DNA of 64,000 bases from Desertibaculum subflavum (GCA_003576705.1 QOZS01000023.1:17169-81168); one strand, 5' to 3'. Positions 46,638 through 56,206 are shown, counted from the first letter of the stretch. Program-made: numbers and translations. Notes: a model not told the origin generated them from the letters alone.

Positions 46638-47762
46638 TCAGGGGTGCCACCAGCGGCCGTTCAGCACCAGGCCGGCGGCCAGCAGCCGGCGGTCGCCGGT
46701 ATGGATCTCGCCGATCGAATCGACGTAGTCGAAGCGGCCCTTGACGACATCGATGACGCTGGCCTCGCCGATGGCGCCGACCGTCAGGGTGCCGAGCTCG
46801 GGCCGCCCGATCGCCTTCGCGGGATTGGTCGCCGACAGCCTGATGACGGTCGGCAGGTCGAGGCCGAGGCAGAGGAACTTCGACATCGTGGTCAGCAGGT
46901 CGAAGGCCGGGCCCTCGATCGAGACGGCATGCACGTCGGAGGAGATGACATCGGGCAGGAAGCCGGCCGCGAGCATCGCCCGGGTGGTGGCGAAGCCGAA
47001 CGAGCCGCCGCCATGGCCGATATCGAAGACGATGCCGCGTTCGCGCGCTTCCAGCACCTCCTCGCGCACCCGTCCGTCGGCGCGGGCCGGCGCGTTCGGA
47101 AACGGGCGGAAGCAATGGGTCAGCACATCGCCCTTGCGCAGCCGCGCCAGCACCTCCTTGCGCGCCGGCGGCGGGTTGTCGAGATGCGCCATCACCGGCA
47201 GGCCGAGCTCTTCCGCCACCTCGATCGCCATGTCGAGCGGCATGATGCCGTTGTCGCCGCCCGCGACCTTGCCGACGCGCACCTTGATGCCGACGATCAG
47301 ATCGGCGTTCTCCCGGGCCACGCGGCGGCATTCCCGGAGGTCGAGCAGCCGCAGGTCGGCGCATTCACCCACCATCACCGGCTTCGAGAAGGCGTAGATG
47401 CCGGGGAACGAGACGTTGAGATAGGGCAGGATGCGCACCGGCGACGGATCGATCACGTGCTTGCGGAAGCCATGGAAATTGCCGGGGCCGGCACTGCCGG
47501 CATCGACGAAGGTGGCCACCGCGCCGGACCGCGCCAGAGGCTCCGCTGCGACGCCGAGCGAGGTTCCGCCCCAATAGACATGGGTGTGGAGGTCGATCAG
47601 GCCCGGACAGACGATCCTGCCGCCGACATCGCGGATGTCCTGGCCGTGCAGGTCCTGACCGATGGCGGCGACCTTGCCGGCGGAGAAAGCGATATCTCCG
47701 ACGGTATCGAGCCCCTGGGCGGGATCGATGATCCGCCCTCCCTTCAGCACAAGGTCATGCAT
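46638..47762 (-). CDS. Amidohydrolase/deacetylase family metallohydrolase (dihydroorotase-like)
   Basis: The 374-residue protein has the metal pair IDLHTHVYWGG, a carboxylated-lysine candidate in LIVGIKVRVG, a His in VMAHLDNPPP and another in LTHCFRP, and the catalytic Asp in ISSDVHAVS. These match the family annotated as amidohydrolase/deacetylase. LVLKGGRIIDPAQG is the N-terminal beta sandwich of the superfamily. The start at 47762 is chosen because the longer frame runs towards the tRNA gene. Substrate not determinable. Confidence 0.88.
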   Translation of the reverse strand: MHDLVLKGGRIIDPAQGLDTVGDIAFSAGKVAAIGQDLHGQDIRDVGGRIVCPGLIDLHTHVYWGGTSLGVAAEPLARSGAVATFVDAGSAGPGNFHGFRKHVIDPSPVRILPYLNVSFPGIYAFSKPVMVGECADLRLLDLRECRRVARENADLIVGIKVRVGKVAGGDNGIMPLDMAIEVAEELGLPVMAHLDNPPPARKEVLARLRKGDVLTHCFRPFPNAPARADGRVREEVLEARERGIVFDIGHGGGSFGFATTRAMLAAGFLPDVISSDVHAVSIEGPAFDLLTTMSKFLCLGLDLPTVIRLSATNPAKAIGRPELGTLTVGAIGEASVIDVVKGRFDYVDSIGEIHTGDRRLLAAGLVLNGRWWHP

Positions 47763-47801
47763 GGATCGGCGCCTCCAACTGGGCACGGCGGCAGGGAAGC
47801 C

Positions 47802-47876
47802 TGGTTGGGGCGGGAGGATTCGAACCTCCGTATGTCGGAATCAAAATCCGATGCCTTGCCACTTGGCGACGCCCCA
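47802..47876 (-). tRNA. tRNA-Gln (anticodon TTG)
   Basis: The 75-base minus-strand sequence folds as a cloverleaf: acceptor TGGGGCG/CGCCCCA, anticodon arm CGGAT-TTTGATT-type loop with TTG, and the T arm GGAGGTTCGAATCCTCC. The discriminator is A and the CCA end is encoded (47804-47802). The 99-base gap up to the SH3 gene holds nothing else recognised. Confidence 0.95.
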
Positions 47877-47975
47877 ATTCGGGGGCCGCAAGCTAGCGCG
47901 AAGCGCCGGCCATGACCAGCCGCCTGATCGGCCTAAAACGCCGGTACTTCGCGCCGTTCGGCGAGAATTCGGCGC

Positions 47976-48281
47976 TCAGCCGACCTTGACGAACTTGGCG
48001 AAGACGTAGCCGGTCTTGTCGCCGACCTTCACCTTCATCCACCGGCCGTCCTTGCTCTTCTCGATCACCTGCAGCTTCGCGCCCTGGCGCAGCTGCTGGA
48101 TCACCTTGGACTTGGTGTCCGGCTCGGTGCGGAAGTTGGCTTTCGCGGCGGATACCGTGCCGGGGCCGAGATCGGCCCGCGCGATCGGCGACGCCGGCTT
48201 CGCCGGGGAAGGTGCGGCGTGGACCGAGGCGGCGGCCAGCACGAGGCCGGCGGCCACCAGAAGTGCTTTGGCGATCGACAT
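47976..48281 (-). CDS. Small secreted SH3-domain protein
   Basis: The 101-residue protein has a signal peptide (likely cut after SVHA, near residue 22) followed by one bacterial SH3 type 3 domain (about 42-101), recognised by NFRTEPDTKSKVIQQLRQG and WMKVKVGDKTGYVFAKFV. Such domains bind cell wall or other envelope components. It ends the minus-strand series that starts at lutA, though a 37-base gap and weak ribosome site make independent transcription possible. Confidence 0.88.
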   Translation of the reverse strand: MSIAKALLVAAGLVLAAASVHAAPSPAKPASPIARADLGPGTVSAAKANFRTEPDTKSKVIQQLRQGAKLQVIEKSKDGRWMKVKVGDKTGYVFAKFVKVG

Positions 48282-48318
48282 GAGGGCGAACCCGAGGGAT
48301 GTGCAGGAACGCGCCAAC

Positions 48319-48684
48319 CTATCGCGATTCGCGCCGGCGCGGGATGTGGTGCAGCAGCGCGTCCAAAGTTGTCTCATCCAGGTCACCGATCTGCTCGGCC
48401 AGACGATTGGCGAGTTCGGTCGCCTTGGGCGTGAGTCCGCTGGTATCGACGACCACGCGGGGATGCGAGAGGTGGGCGAGGCGGTGCAGCGCCTCGGCGT
48501 CGTCCCAGATCAGCAGGAAGTAGCTGCAGAGCCGCTCCACCATGGCGAAGCTCGGCCGCCCGCGATGGCCGTGCTCCAGCGCCGAGAGATAGGCCGAGGT
48601 GACGCCGAGATCGGCCGCCATCTGCTTCAAGGTCACCCCGCGCATTGCGCGAAGCTCGCGCATGCGCCGGCCGAACGGAGTCAC
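48319..48684 (-). CDS. XRE-family helix-turn-helix regulator
   Basis: The 121-residue protein starts at a GTG (48684) that overlaps the smr stop (GTGA). The N-terminal half is a classic HTH: GVTLKQMAADLGVTSAYLSALEHGHRG. The remaining helical part may dimerise. The target is unknown. It is the last tightly coupled gene of the lutABC-smr operon, so it may regulate that operon, but this is inference. Confidence 0.9.
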   Translation of the reverse strand: MTPFGRRMRELRAMRGVTLKQMAADLGVTSAYLSALEHGHRGRPSFAMVERLCSYFLLIWDDAEALHRLAHLSHPRVVVDTSGLTPKATELANRLAEQIGDLDETTLDALLHHIPRRRESR

Positions 48685-49247
48685 CGCTTCGACTCCTTCG
48701 GCTTGAGGCGGCGCAACAGCACATAGAGCGCGCCGTCGCCGCCATGTCCGGGGCCGGCCGGACCCACGCCCAGCACCAGGTCGGCCAGCGGCGGCTCGGC
48801 CAGCCAGCGCGGCACCGCCTGGCGCAGCACGCCGCGCCGGCGGGCGGGAATGGGGCCCGGCAGGTCGGGCTCGTCGCGGCCCTTGCCGGTGATGACCAGG
48901 GCGTGGCGCCGGTCGGCCGCAGCCGAGCGGCGAACAAAGCCGCCGAGGGCGTCGAACGCGGCGGCCTCGGTAAGTCCGTGCAGATCCAGTCGGGCGTCGA
49001 TCGGGATGATGCCTCGCTTCAATCGATCGGCGGTGCGGCGGTCGATGGGCGGCGGTCCGGCCCGCTTCCGCTTGGCGATCCCGGACTTTGGCGGCGGCGG
49101 CGGGATCTCGGCGGTGGCCGGGCGCTGCGCTGGCGCGGCAGGAGCAGAGACAGGCGCTGCCTTGCGCCCTTTCAGAGGCCTGGCCGTGGCCGCCAGCGAA
49201 TGCCAGAGATCGAGATCGGCGCCGGAGGGCTTAGGCGAGCGGCTCAT
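48681..49247 (-). CDS. Smr-domain protein
   Basis: The 188-residue protein has a Pro/Ala-rich N-terminal half and a C-terminal Smr (MutS2-related) domain with LDLHGLTEAAAF and the nuclease-linked ALVITGKGRDE. Stand-alone Smr proteins can act as endonucleases on DNA or RNA. Its start overlaps the lutC end by 17 bases. The C-terminus LYVLLRRLKPKESKR overlaps the XRE gene by 4 bases. Confidence 0.9.
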   Translation of the reverse strand: MSRSPKPSGADLDLWHSLAATARPLKGRKAAPVSAPAAPAQRPATAEIPPPPPKSGIAKRKRAGPPPIDRRTADRLKRGIIPIDARLDLHGLTEAAAFDALGGFVRRSAAADRRHALVITGKGRDEPDLPGPIPARRRGVLRQAVPRWLAEPPLADLVLGVGPAGPGHGGDGALYVLLRRLKPKESKR

Positions 49248-49917
49248 CGACCACGATGATATGCAGCCGCCGCGGACCATGCGCGCCCATGACCAGCTGC
49301 TGCTCGATATCGGCGGTGCGCGACGGGCCGGAAACGAAATTGACCGCGCGCGGCATGTCGCCCGGCGCGCGCGCGGCACGCAGCCGGGCGAAGGCATCTT
49401 CGAGGGCGCCGACGACCTGGTTCTTGCCGAGCACCACGATGTGGTTGTCGGGCACGAAGTTGAGGGTGGTCGGCCGTGTCGGCGCCGAGCAGAGCATCAG
49501 CGTGCCGGTCTCCGCGATCGCGGCGAAAGCCGGCGTCACGCTGGTTGCGTCATCGATGGTTGCCGGGCCACGCGCGATCTCCAGCAAGGGCCGGTCGGCC
49601 CAGGGAATGCTGTCGAGGCTCGCGTCCGGCGACAATTTCAGCCGCGGGGGAAGGTTGTGTCCGGCCAGGTACTCGGTGACCCGGCTCGGCACCTCGGCGA
49701 GGGAGGCGACCCGCTCGACGGTCGCGGCCAGCTCGCCGGCCTTGCTTGCGAACAGTTCCAGCTGCGCCTCGGGCGGTATCTGCGCCCGCGCCGGGACGAG
49801 GTTGCGGCGCGGATGGGCGATGCGGTCCTCCACCGCGGCGACAGAGGTGCCGCTCGGCGCGTTGCGGCCGAGGCCGGCGCGCACCGCGCCCAGGATGCGA
49901 TCGCGGCCCGAACTCAT
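49231..49917 (-). CDS. lutC: Lactate utilisation protein LutC
   Basis: The 228-residue protein has the LUD domain signature: ATSVTPAFAAIAETGTLMLCS, NFVPDNHIVVLGKNQVV and FVSGPSRTADIEQQLVMGAHGP. With LutA and LutB it forms the iron-sulfur L-lactate dehydrogenase complex known in Bacillus and proteobacteria. Its ATG overlaps the lutB stop (ATGA). Confidence 0.94.
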   Translation of the reverse strand: MSSGRDRILGAVRAGLGRNAPSGTSVAAVEDRIAHPRRNLVPARAQIPPEAQLELFASKAGELAATVERVASLAEVPSRVTEYLAGHNLPPRLKLSPDASLDSIPWADRPLLEIARGPATIDDATSVTPAFAAIAETGTLMLCSAPTRPTTLNFVPDNHIVVLGKNQVVGALEDAFARLRAARAPGDMPRAVNFVSGPSRTADIEQQLVMGAHGPRRLHIIVVDEPLA

Positions 49918-51332
49918 GTGCCCCGTTCGCGCCGCCAGCGGGCGTGGAACGTCCCGCCCTCGGGCGCCGGCATGTCGCGCACCTGCGTCCAGCCGCCGGC
50001 CAGCGGCAGCTTGGCGAAGCGACCGCGCTTGCGGCCGGCGGCGCCGAGCATGGCGATGGCGAGGCGCGTCGCCACGCGATAGAGCGTTGGGCGCTTGGCG
50101 AGCCAGGCCCAGAGCTCGATCCCGGCCCGCTGCAGCGACGGCGCCACCTTCCGCTCGTACGCCACCTCACGCCAGTGCCGCATGATCGCGGGCAGCGGGA
50201 TCTTCATCGGGCAGACGCTTTCGCAGCGGCCGCAGAAGGTGGAGGCGTTGGGCAGATGCTGTGCCGCCTCGATGCCGAGGAAATGCGGGTCCAAGGCGGC
50301 GCCGATCGGGCCGGGATAGACCCAGCCATAGGTGTGGCCGCCGACCGCGTGATAGACCGGGCAATGGTTCATGCAGGCGCCGCAGCGGATGCAGCGCAGC
50401 AGGTCCTGCAGCTCGGTGCCGAGCATGGCGGAGCGGCCGTTGTCGAGCAGCACGACATGAAACTGCTCCGGCCCGTCCAGGTCGTCGGGCCGTCGCGGCC
50501 CGGTGGACAGCGTGGTGTAGACCGACATCTCCTGGCCGGTCGCCGATCGCGCCAGCACGCGCAGGATGGTCGCGCAATCCTCGAGCGTCGGCACCACCTT
50601 CTCGATCGAGGTGACGACGACATGCACCTTCGGCAGGGTCTGGGTCAGGTCGCCGTTGCCTTCGTTGGTGACGATCACGGTGGAGCCGGTCTCGGCGATC
50701 AGGAAATTCGCGCCGGTGATGCCGACCTCGGCCTCGAAATACTTCCGCCTGAGAATCTGCCGCGCCTCGTTGACCATCGCTTCCGGCTCGGTCTGGCGCT
50801 CGGTATAGCCGAGCTTCTGGTGGTGCTGATGGAACAGCTCGGTGATCTGCTCCTTGGTCTTGTGCACGGCCGGGCCGATGATGTGCGAGGGCGGCTCGCC
50901 CGCCAGCTGGATGATGTACTCGCCGAGATCGGTCTCGATCGGCTGAACGCCGTTCTCCTCGAGGAAATCGTTGAGCGCAATCTCCTCCGACACCATCGAC
51001 TTGCCCTTGGTCGCCGTCTTGGCGCCGACCGAGCGGCAGATCGACAGCACGGTCTCACGCGCCTGCGCCGGCGTGCTGCACCAGTGCACATGCCCGCCGC
51101 GCGATTCCACCTGCGCGGCGAACCGTTCGAGGTAGGTGTCGAGGTTCTCGATCACGTGCGTCTTGATGGCGCGCGCCTCGTCGCGCAGCGCGTCGAATTC
51201 CGGCAGGCCGTCGATCGCGGCCTTGCGCCGCACCGGAAAGTTCAACTCCAGACGGCCGAGCGCGGTCTTCAGCTGCGCGTCGCCCAGCGCCTTGGCGGCA
51301 TTCTTCTTGAAGGCATGCGCGGTGGACTGCAT
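49914..51332 (-). CDS. lutB: Lactate utilisation iron-sulfur protein LutB
   Basis: The 472-residue protein combines a LUD domain (about 60-290, with NFLIAETGSTVIVTNEGNGD) and a ferredoxin-like pair of [4Fe-4S] motifs (CIRCGACMNHCPVY and CGRCESVCPMKIPLP) at about 300-380. It is full length for LutB. It carries electrons in the oxidation of L-lactate. One base separates it from lutA and a 4-base overlap joins it to lutC. Confidence 0.96.
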   Translation of the reverse strand: MQSTAHAFKKNAAKALGDAQLKTALGRLELNFPVRRKAAIDGLPEFDALRDEARAIKTHVIENLDTYLERFAAQVESRGGHVHWCSTPAQARETVLSICRSVGAKTATKGKSMVSEEIALNDFLEENGVQPIETDLGEYIIQLAGEPPSHIIGPAVHKTKEQITELFHQHHQKLGYTERQTEPEAMVNEARQILRRKYFEAEVGITGANFLIAETGSTVIVTNEGNGDLTQTLPKVHVVVTSIEKVVPTLEDCATILRVLARSATGQEMSVYTTLSTGPRRPDDLDGPEQFHVVLLDNGRSAMLGTELQDLLRCIRCGACMNHCPVYHAVGGHTYGWVYPGPIGAALDPHFLGIEAAQHLPNASTFCGRCESVCPMKIPLPAIMRHWREVAYERKVAPSLQRAGIELWAWLAKRPTLYRVATRLAIAMLGAAGRKRGRFAKLPLAGGWTQVRDMPAPEGGTFHARWRRERGT

Positions 51333-51333
51333 G

Positions 51334-52098
51334 TCACTTGGCCTCGCCGATCGCCGGGCCGTCGGCCATGCCGGCCAGCACTTCCGCGACGTGGCGCGTG
51401 CGCACCGGAATGCCCTCGCGCGTAAGCCGCCCTGCCATATTGAGCAGACAGCCGAGATCGCCGGCGAGCAGCGTCTCCGCGCCGGTCGCCGCGATGTCGG
51501 CGGCCTTGCGCGCGACGATCTCGCCGGAGATATCCGGGTACTTGACGCAGAACGTGCCGCCGAACCCGCAGCAAGTCTCGGCCCCGGGGAGTTCCGTCAG
51601 CTCCAGCCCCTCGACCGTGGCGAGAAGCTTGCGCGGCTGCGCCTTGACGCCGAGCTCGCGCAGGCCCGAGCAGCTATCGTGATAGGTCGCGCGTCCCTGG
51701 AACCTGGCGCCGACGCGCTCGACGCCCAGGATGTCGACCAGGAAGGCCATGAGCTCGTGGGTCCGGCCGGCGAGATCTTCCGCCTCCCGTTTCCACGCGG
51801 GCTCGCCGGCCAGCAGGGCAGGGTAGTGCTCGCGGAGCATGCCGGCGCAGGAGCCGGACGGCGCCACGACGTAGTCGAAGCCGCGGAAGGCGGCGATGGT
51901 TTGCCTCGCAATCTCCGCGGCGTCCCGGCGGTCGCCCGAGTTGTAGGCTGGCTGGCCGCAGCAGACCTGCGAGGCGGGCACGCTCACCCGGCAGCCGGCA
52001 TCCTCCATCAGCTTGACCGCCGCAAAGCCGATGGTGGGCCGGAACAGATCGACCAGACAGGTGACGAAGAGCCCGACATGAGGCGTGCCGCTCGGCAT
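51334..52098 (-). CDS. lutA: Lactate utilisation protein LutA (CCG-domain)
   Basis: The 254-residue protein has two CCG domains: VCCGQPAYNSGD and ETCCGFGGTFCVKYP. These cysteines bind iron-sulfur clusters and the subunit joins LutB and LutC in the lactate dehydrogenase complex. It is the first gene of the operon. A TATAGT read on the minus strand at 52150-52145 could be the -10 of its promoter, but no clear -35 is seen. The GntR regulator at 54399 could control it, as in Bacillus, though two genes lie between. Confidence 0.95.
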   Translation of the reverse strand: MPSGTPHVGLFVTCLVDLFRPTIGFAAVKLMEDAGCRVSVPASQVCCGQPAYNSGDRRDAAEIARQTIAAFRGFDYVVAPSGSCAGMLREHYPALLAGEPAWKREAEDLAGRTHELMAFLVDILGVERVGARFQGRATYHDSCSGLRELGVKAQPRKLLATVEGLELTELPGAETCCGFGGTFCVKYPDISGEIVARKAADIAATGAETLLAGDLGCLLNMAGRLTREGIPVRTRHVAEVLAGMADGPAIGEAK

Positions 52099-52145
52099 GA
52101 CCAGATCCGCAAACCGTTCAGAAAAGTCGGTGTTCGTCGCCCGGA

Positions 52146-53111
52146 CTATAGGGACCGCGCGGCGGCGGCGCCACGGCGCAGCCGGTCGATCTCGATCGGC
52201 CCCTTGAGCTGACGGACCGACGCCGACAGGAACCCCTCGTCGAACCGGTCGTGCCGTTTCGTCATCGCATCGGGCAGCCGGTGCCAGGGCAGGGTCGGCC
52301 GCTGGTGATGCTGACGATGCAGGTTGCCGTGCAGGATCATGAGCGATGCCCAGCGCGGCAGCGCCAGGTTCCAGGCGAAGCGGCGGTCGTCGAGCGGGGT
52401 GCCGTGGTGATACAGGTTGTCGACGAAACCGACCAGGAAGCCGCGCGCCACCAGGAAGGCCGCGAGCAACGGCCAGTTCTCGCCGTACAGCCAGAAGGCG
52501 AGCCCGAATACGGCCAGCGCCAGCAACCCGTCCAGTCTCACGCCGGGCAGGACGCCGGGCGCGAACAGGGATGCGCGGGCATGCGCCGCCACGCCGGGCT
52601 CCTCCGGCAGAAAGGCGCGGTCGATCAGGCGATCGATGAGGCGCCGCGGCAGCAGGCAGATCAGCGGCGCGGCAATCTCGCCGAGATAGAGACCGAACAA
52701 CATGCCCCAGTAGTACCGGGCATAGGCGATGACGTGCGGCACCCGGCCGGGATCGAAAGTGTCGGGGCGGTCATGCACATGGCGGTTGAACCCGTGGTGC
52801 CCGAGATGCGCCGTCCGCAGCACGCCGAGCGCGGAGCCGAACAGGATCGCCAGGAGGCGCCCCAGGGCATCGTTGGCGGCGCGGCCCGGCAGCAGGTTGC
52901 CGTGCAAGGCCTCGTGCAGCACGGCCCAGTAGCTGTTGGAGATCAACACCACCGGTATCAGCAGGACCGCCCAGGCCAGGCCGTGGGACAGCAGCACGGG
53001 CACGGCGAACAGGGCCATGGCGACCAGGGCGATATGTGCGATCGCGCCCCAGGCCGCGGCGCGCTCGAGCCGCCGGGCCCGGCCGAGAGACCCGATATCA
53101 CCAGCGCTCAC
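52146..53111 (-). CDS. Fatty acid desaturase family membrane protein
   Basis: The 321-residue protein has about four membrane helices and the three histidine boxes of acyl desaturases: HEALHG, HLGHHGFNRH and HGNLHRQHHQR. These bind the di-iron centre. The type of substrate (acyl-lipid, carotenoid or other) is not determinable. It is encoded between lutA and the divergent dsbA-like gene, with a 182-base divergent region in which I see no strong promoter. Confidence 0.88.
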   Translation of the reverse strand: MSAGDIGSLGRARRLERAAAWGAIAHIALVAMALFAVPVLLSHGLAWAVLLIPVVLISNSYWAVLHEALHGNLLPGRAANDALGRLLAILFGSALGVLRTAHLGHHGFNRHVHDRPDTFDPGRVPHVIAYARYYWGMLFGLYLGEIAAPLICLLPRRLIDRLIDRAFLPEEPGVAAHARASLFAPGVLPGVRLDGLLALAVFGLAFWLYGENWPLLAAFLVARGFLVGFVDNLYHHGTPLDDRRFAWNLALPRWASLMILHGNLHRQHHQRPTLPWHRLPDAMTKRHDRFDEGFLSASVRQLKGPIEIDRLRRGAAAARSL

Positions 53112-53293
53112 GCCGATTTCTCCCCAACGCCCATGCCCGTCACCCTCTTACGGATGTTGACCCTGCAGTGCAATGACAGGCAGATAGGCGGGTCGGCAGG
53201 GTGTCACGGACCGGTGACTTGTGGGCGCATTGGGTCGTCCGCAGGATCGCTCAGCGGGGCCGGGCCGGCAGTCTGTGGAAGGTGAGGGACGAG

Positions 53294-54037
53294 ATGCGTT
53301 GGTGGTTGACGGCGGCGGCGGCAATCCTGATCGGTCTGGGCGGCACTGCCATTGCCCAGGATGCGCTGACGCCGGCCCAGAAGGAGGCCGTCGAGCGGCT
53401 GGTTCGCGAGGTCATCCGCACCAACCCGGAGATCATCATGGAGGCGCTGGAAAGTCACGACCAGCGTCAGAAGCAGGCGGAAGCTCAGCGCTTCGTCGAT
53501 GCGCTCGGCGCTCAGAAGCACGCCATACGCAGCGACCCGAATTCCGAAGTGACGGGCAATCCGCAGGGCGACGTGACGGTGGTCGAGTTCTTCGACTACC
53601 GATGCCCGTATTGCAAGCAGGCGCACACCCAGCTGCAGGCGCTGATCAAGCGTGATCCCAAGGTGCGCGTCGTGCTGAAGGAATTCCCGATCCTCGGGCC
53701 GGAATCGCTGCTGGCATCGCGTGCCGCCATTGCGGCGCGGTTCCAAGGCAAATATCTGCCCTTGCACACCGCCATGCTGGAGACGCGCGCTCTCAACGAG
53801 GCGGTCATCTTTCGGCTGGCGGCGGATGTCGGCCTCGATGTCGAACGCCTGAAGAGCGATATGTCCAAGCCCGAGGTGCAGGCGATCATCGCCAGGAACC
53901 GCAAGCTGGCCGAAATGCTCGGCATCACCGGGACGCCAGCCTTCATCATCGGGGATCAGCTGGCGCCGGGGGCGCTCGGTGTGGATCGGCTGGCGGCCAT
54001 GGTCGAAGAGGCCCGCACGGCCTGCCGTACCTGTTGA
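53294..54037 (+). CDS. DsbA-family thiol-disulfide oxidoreductase
   Basis: The 247-residue protein has a signal peptide (about 1-20, IAQDA), a helical N-terminal extension and a thioredoxin fold with Cys104-Pro-Tyr-Cys107 (DYRCPYCKQA) and the cis-Pro in GTPAFIIG. It resembles the BdbD/Com1-like periplasmic oxidoreductases. GAGGGACGAG precedes the ATG; a GTG 93 bases upstream would add an implausible extension. It probably forms disulfides in exported proteins. Confidence 0.9.
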   Translation: MRWWLTAAAAILIGLGGTAIAQDALTPAQKEAVERLVREVIRTNPEIIMEALESHDQRQKQAEAQRFVDALGAQKHAIRSDPNSEVTGNPQGDVTVVEFFDYRCPYCKQAHTQLQALIKRDPKVRVVLKEFPILGPESLLASRAAIAARFQGKYLPLHTAMLETRALNEAVIFRLAADVGLDVERLKSDMSKPEVQAIIARNRKLAEMLGITGTPAFIIGDQLAPGALGVDRLAAMVEEARTACRTC

Positions 54038-54398
54038 GCCAAGTACGGCTGTGGCGCGAGATCTGATCGCGCCCACGACTTTTGCGTGCGCAGGGCCGGA
54101 TTGGCCGTAACCTCACCACCGGGCCGCGCCTGACAAGGCGCGGCCCGGCAGTGGGGCGGCCGCCGTCCGCTCCCCCTCTTGAGCCAACCCCCTCAGGCCG
54201 CAGCTGCCGAGCTCACGTGCATCTTGGGAATGCACGCCAGCATCTCGGTGCAGCGGTCTCCCGTGCGGGCTGTCCCGACGGCGACCTTAGCTGTGTCGGC
54301 TTCACAGAACGAAGCCGGGCCGCTCATATATCAGTTGCAGCATATCACGACAACGTGCTCTTCGCCCGGCCCGCCCGGGTTCGTGTTAGGCTTCTCAT
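54038..54398. other. Gene-free gap between the dsbA-like and GntR genes
   Basis: These 361 bases hold no plausible gene. Seen in it: the strong hairpin at 54119-54148; a second hairpin GTGCAT-7-ATGCAC at 54217-54235; and a direct repeat of ATATCA (54328-54333 and 54342-54347) 50-70 bases before the GntR start, which might be part of an operator or promoter. Confidence 0.5.
54119..54148 (+). terminator. GC-rich hairpin, possible end of the dsbA-like transcript
   Basis: A perfect 12-bp stem (CCGGGCCGCGCC with GGCGCGGCCCGG) encloses a 6-base loop, 81 bases after the dsbA-like stop. No T run follows, so it is not a classical intrinsic terminator. Confidence 0.4.
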
Positions 54399-55175
54399 AT
54401 GGCTTCCGTCCTGACGCCGGCCTCATTGACCGATCTCGCGGCCGAGCGAATCCGCGAAGCGGTCATGCGGGGCGAGCTGCGGCTCGGCGAGAAGATTTCG
54501 GAAGCCTCGCTTGCCGCGGCGTTGCGCATGAGCAAGACGCCGGTGCGGGAAGCACTGGTGCGCCTGAGCAACGAGGGGCTGGTGATCATCTCCCCCCGCC
54601 GCGGCACCTTCGTATTCCGCCTCACCCGCGAGGAGATGGCCGAGATCAGCGGTTTCCGCTTCGCGCTCGAGAGCTCGGCGCTGCGCCTCTCGTTCGAGCG
54701 CGATCGCCAGGCGTTGATCCGCATCTTGAGCGAGGCCGTGGCCACCATGACCGCCGCGCGCAAGCGGGGCGACCTGCGTGGCTATGGCAAGGCCGATGCG
54801 GACTTCCATTGCGGCATCATTCGCGGCTGCGACAATCGCTATCTTGTCGAAGCGTATCAACGCATCTCGGCGCGCGTCGCGGCCATCCGCACCCACATGA
54901 CGCCGCGGCCGCGCATGACCGACACGGCCTTCGCCGAACATCACCGGCTGGTGCGGCTGCTACAGTTCGGGCGTCTGCAGGCCGCGATCGACCTGCTCGG
55001 CCGGCATATCGACCGCAATGTCCGCTATTACGTGCGCGAGACCCTCGACCCCGCCGAGCCGGGCCGGGCGGAGGAGCTTCGGCGCAAGCTCGGAATGAAG
55101 GACGGCTCTCGCCAAGTGCGGCGCCGGCAGCGTCTGCCGCCGGCAAGGCGTGCTCAGGCCTTCACGCCGGCATAG
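54399..55175 (+). CDS. GntR-family (FadR subfamily) regulator
   Basis: The 258-residue protein has an N-terminal winged helix ([18 protein letters not shown], then [21 protein letters not shown]) and a helical FCD effector domain with the metal-binding Asp and His residues ([13 protein letters not shown]). FadR-subfamily regulators usually answer organic acids; in Bacillus, LutR controls lutABC. A lactate response here is a guess from proximity. The 3' end overlaps tsaD by 22 bases on the opposite strand, and the last 25 residues are basic. Confidence 0.9.
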   Translation: MASVLTPASLTDLAAERIREAVMRGELRLGEKISEASLAAALRMSKTPVREALVRLSNEGLVIISPRRGTFVFRLTREEMAEISGFRFALESSALRLSFERDRQALIRILSEAVATMTAARKRGDLRGYGKADADFHCGIIRGCDNRYLVEAYQRISARVAAIRTHMTPRPRMTDTAFAEHHRLVRLLQFGRLQAAIDLLGRHIDRNVRYYVRETLDPAEPGRAEELRRKLGMKDGSRQVRRRQRLPPARRAQAFTPA

Positions 55176-56206
55176 GCCGCCGGCGGCGCATCGGGGTCGA
55201 GCGGCCAGCGTGCCCGGGGCGCTGCCGCCAAGTCATCGACGAGGCCAAGGCGCAGCCTTTCCAGGCCTGCCCAGGCGACCATCGCGGCATTGTCGGTGCA
55301 GAGCGCAGCCGGGGGCACCACCAGCTCGCAGGCCGCGGCCGCGGCGAGCGCAGCGAGACGGTCGCGGAGCGTCTGGTTGGCGGCAACGCCGCCGGCCACC
55401 ACGAGATGCCGCAGGCCCGGTGTGGCGATGCGGGCCAGCGCCAGCGCTTGCGCCGTCCGGTCGGCCAGCACGTCGGCGACGGCCGCCTGGAACGACGCCG
55501 CGATGTCGGCGGTCGTGGCAGGATCCAGCGTGCCCTGAGCGGCCGCCAACAGGCGCACCGCCGTCTTCAGCCCGGAGAATGAGAAATGGCATCCCGGCCG
55601 GCCCAACATCGGCCGCGGCAGGGCGAAGCGCTTTGGATTGCCGGTTTTCGCCGCGCGTTCGATGGCCGGGCCGCCCGGATAGCCGAGGCCGAGCAGCTTC
55701 GCCACCTTGTCGAAGGCCTCGCCGACCGCATCGTCGATCGTGGTGCCGAGGCGGCGGAAGCGCCCCACACCGTCGACCAGCAGCAGCTGGCAATGCCCGC
55801 CCGACACCAGCAGCAGCAGATAGGGAAACGGCAGGTCCGCCACCAGGCGGGGGGACAGGGCATGCGCTTCCAGGTGGTTGACGGTGACCAGCGGCTTCCG
55901 CGCGGCGGCGGCGATCGCCTTGCCGGTCATCAGGCCGACCATCAGCCCGCCGATCAGGCCGGGGCCGGCGGTGGCGGCCACGGCGTCGAGATCGGCGAAG
56001 CCCAGGCCGGCTTCGGCCATGGCCTCCTCGATCAGGCGGTCGATATGCTCGATATGCACGCGGGCGGCGATTTCCGGCACCACCCCCAGATAGGGCCGAT
56101 GCTGGTCGATCTGGCTGAGCAGGCGCTCCCCCCTGATGCGGCGGGTGTCGTCCACCACCGCGGCGGCGGTTTCATCGCAACTCGTCTCGATTCCAAGCAC
56201 CAGCAT
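55154..56206 (-). CDS. tsaD: tRNA N6-threonylcarbamoyladenosine transferase TsaD
   Basis: The 350-residue protein begins [18 protein letters not shown] and contains the metal-binding [11 protein letters not shown] and [12 protein letters not shown] of the Kae1/TsaD family. It transfers the threonylcarbamoyl group to A37 of ANN-decoding tRNAs. It is divergent from hemC, the usual arrangement in alphaproteobacteria, with 68 bases between the two starts. Confidence 0.97.
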   Translation of the reverse strand: MLVLGIETSCDETAAAVVDDTRRIRGERLLSQIDQHRPYLGVVPEIAARVHIEHIDRLIEEAMAEAGLGFADLDAVAATAGPGLIGGLMVGLMTGKAIAAAARKPLVTVNHLEAHALSPRLVADLPFPYLLLLVSGGHCQLLLVDGVGRFRRLGTTIDDAVGEAFDKVAKLLGLGYPGGPAIERAAKTGNPKRFALPRPMLGRPGCHFSFSGLKTAVRLLAAAQGTLDPATTADIAASFQAAVADVLADRTAQALALARIATPGLRHLVVAGGVAANQTLRDRLAALAAAAACELVVPPAALCTDNAAMVAWAGLERLRLGLVDDLAAAPRARWPLDPDAPPAAYAGVKA

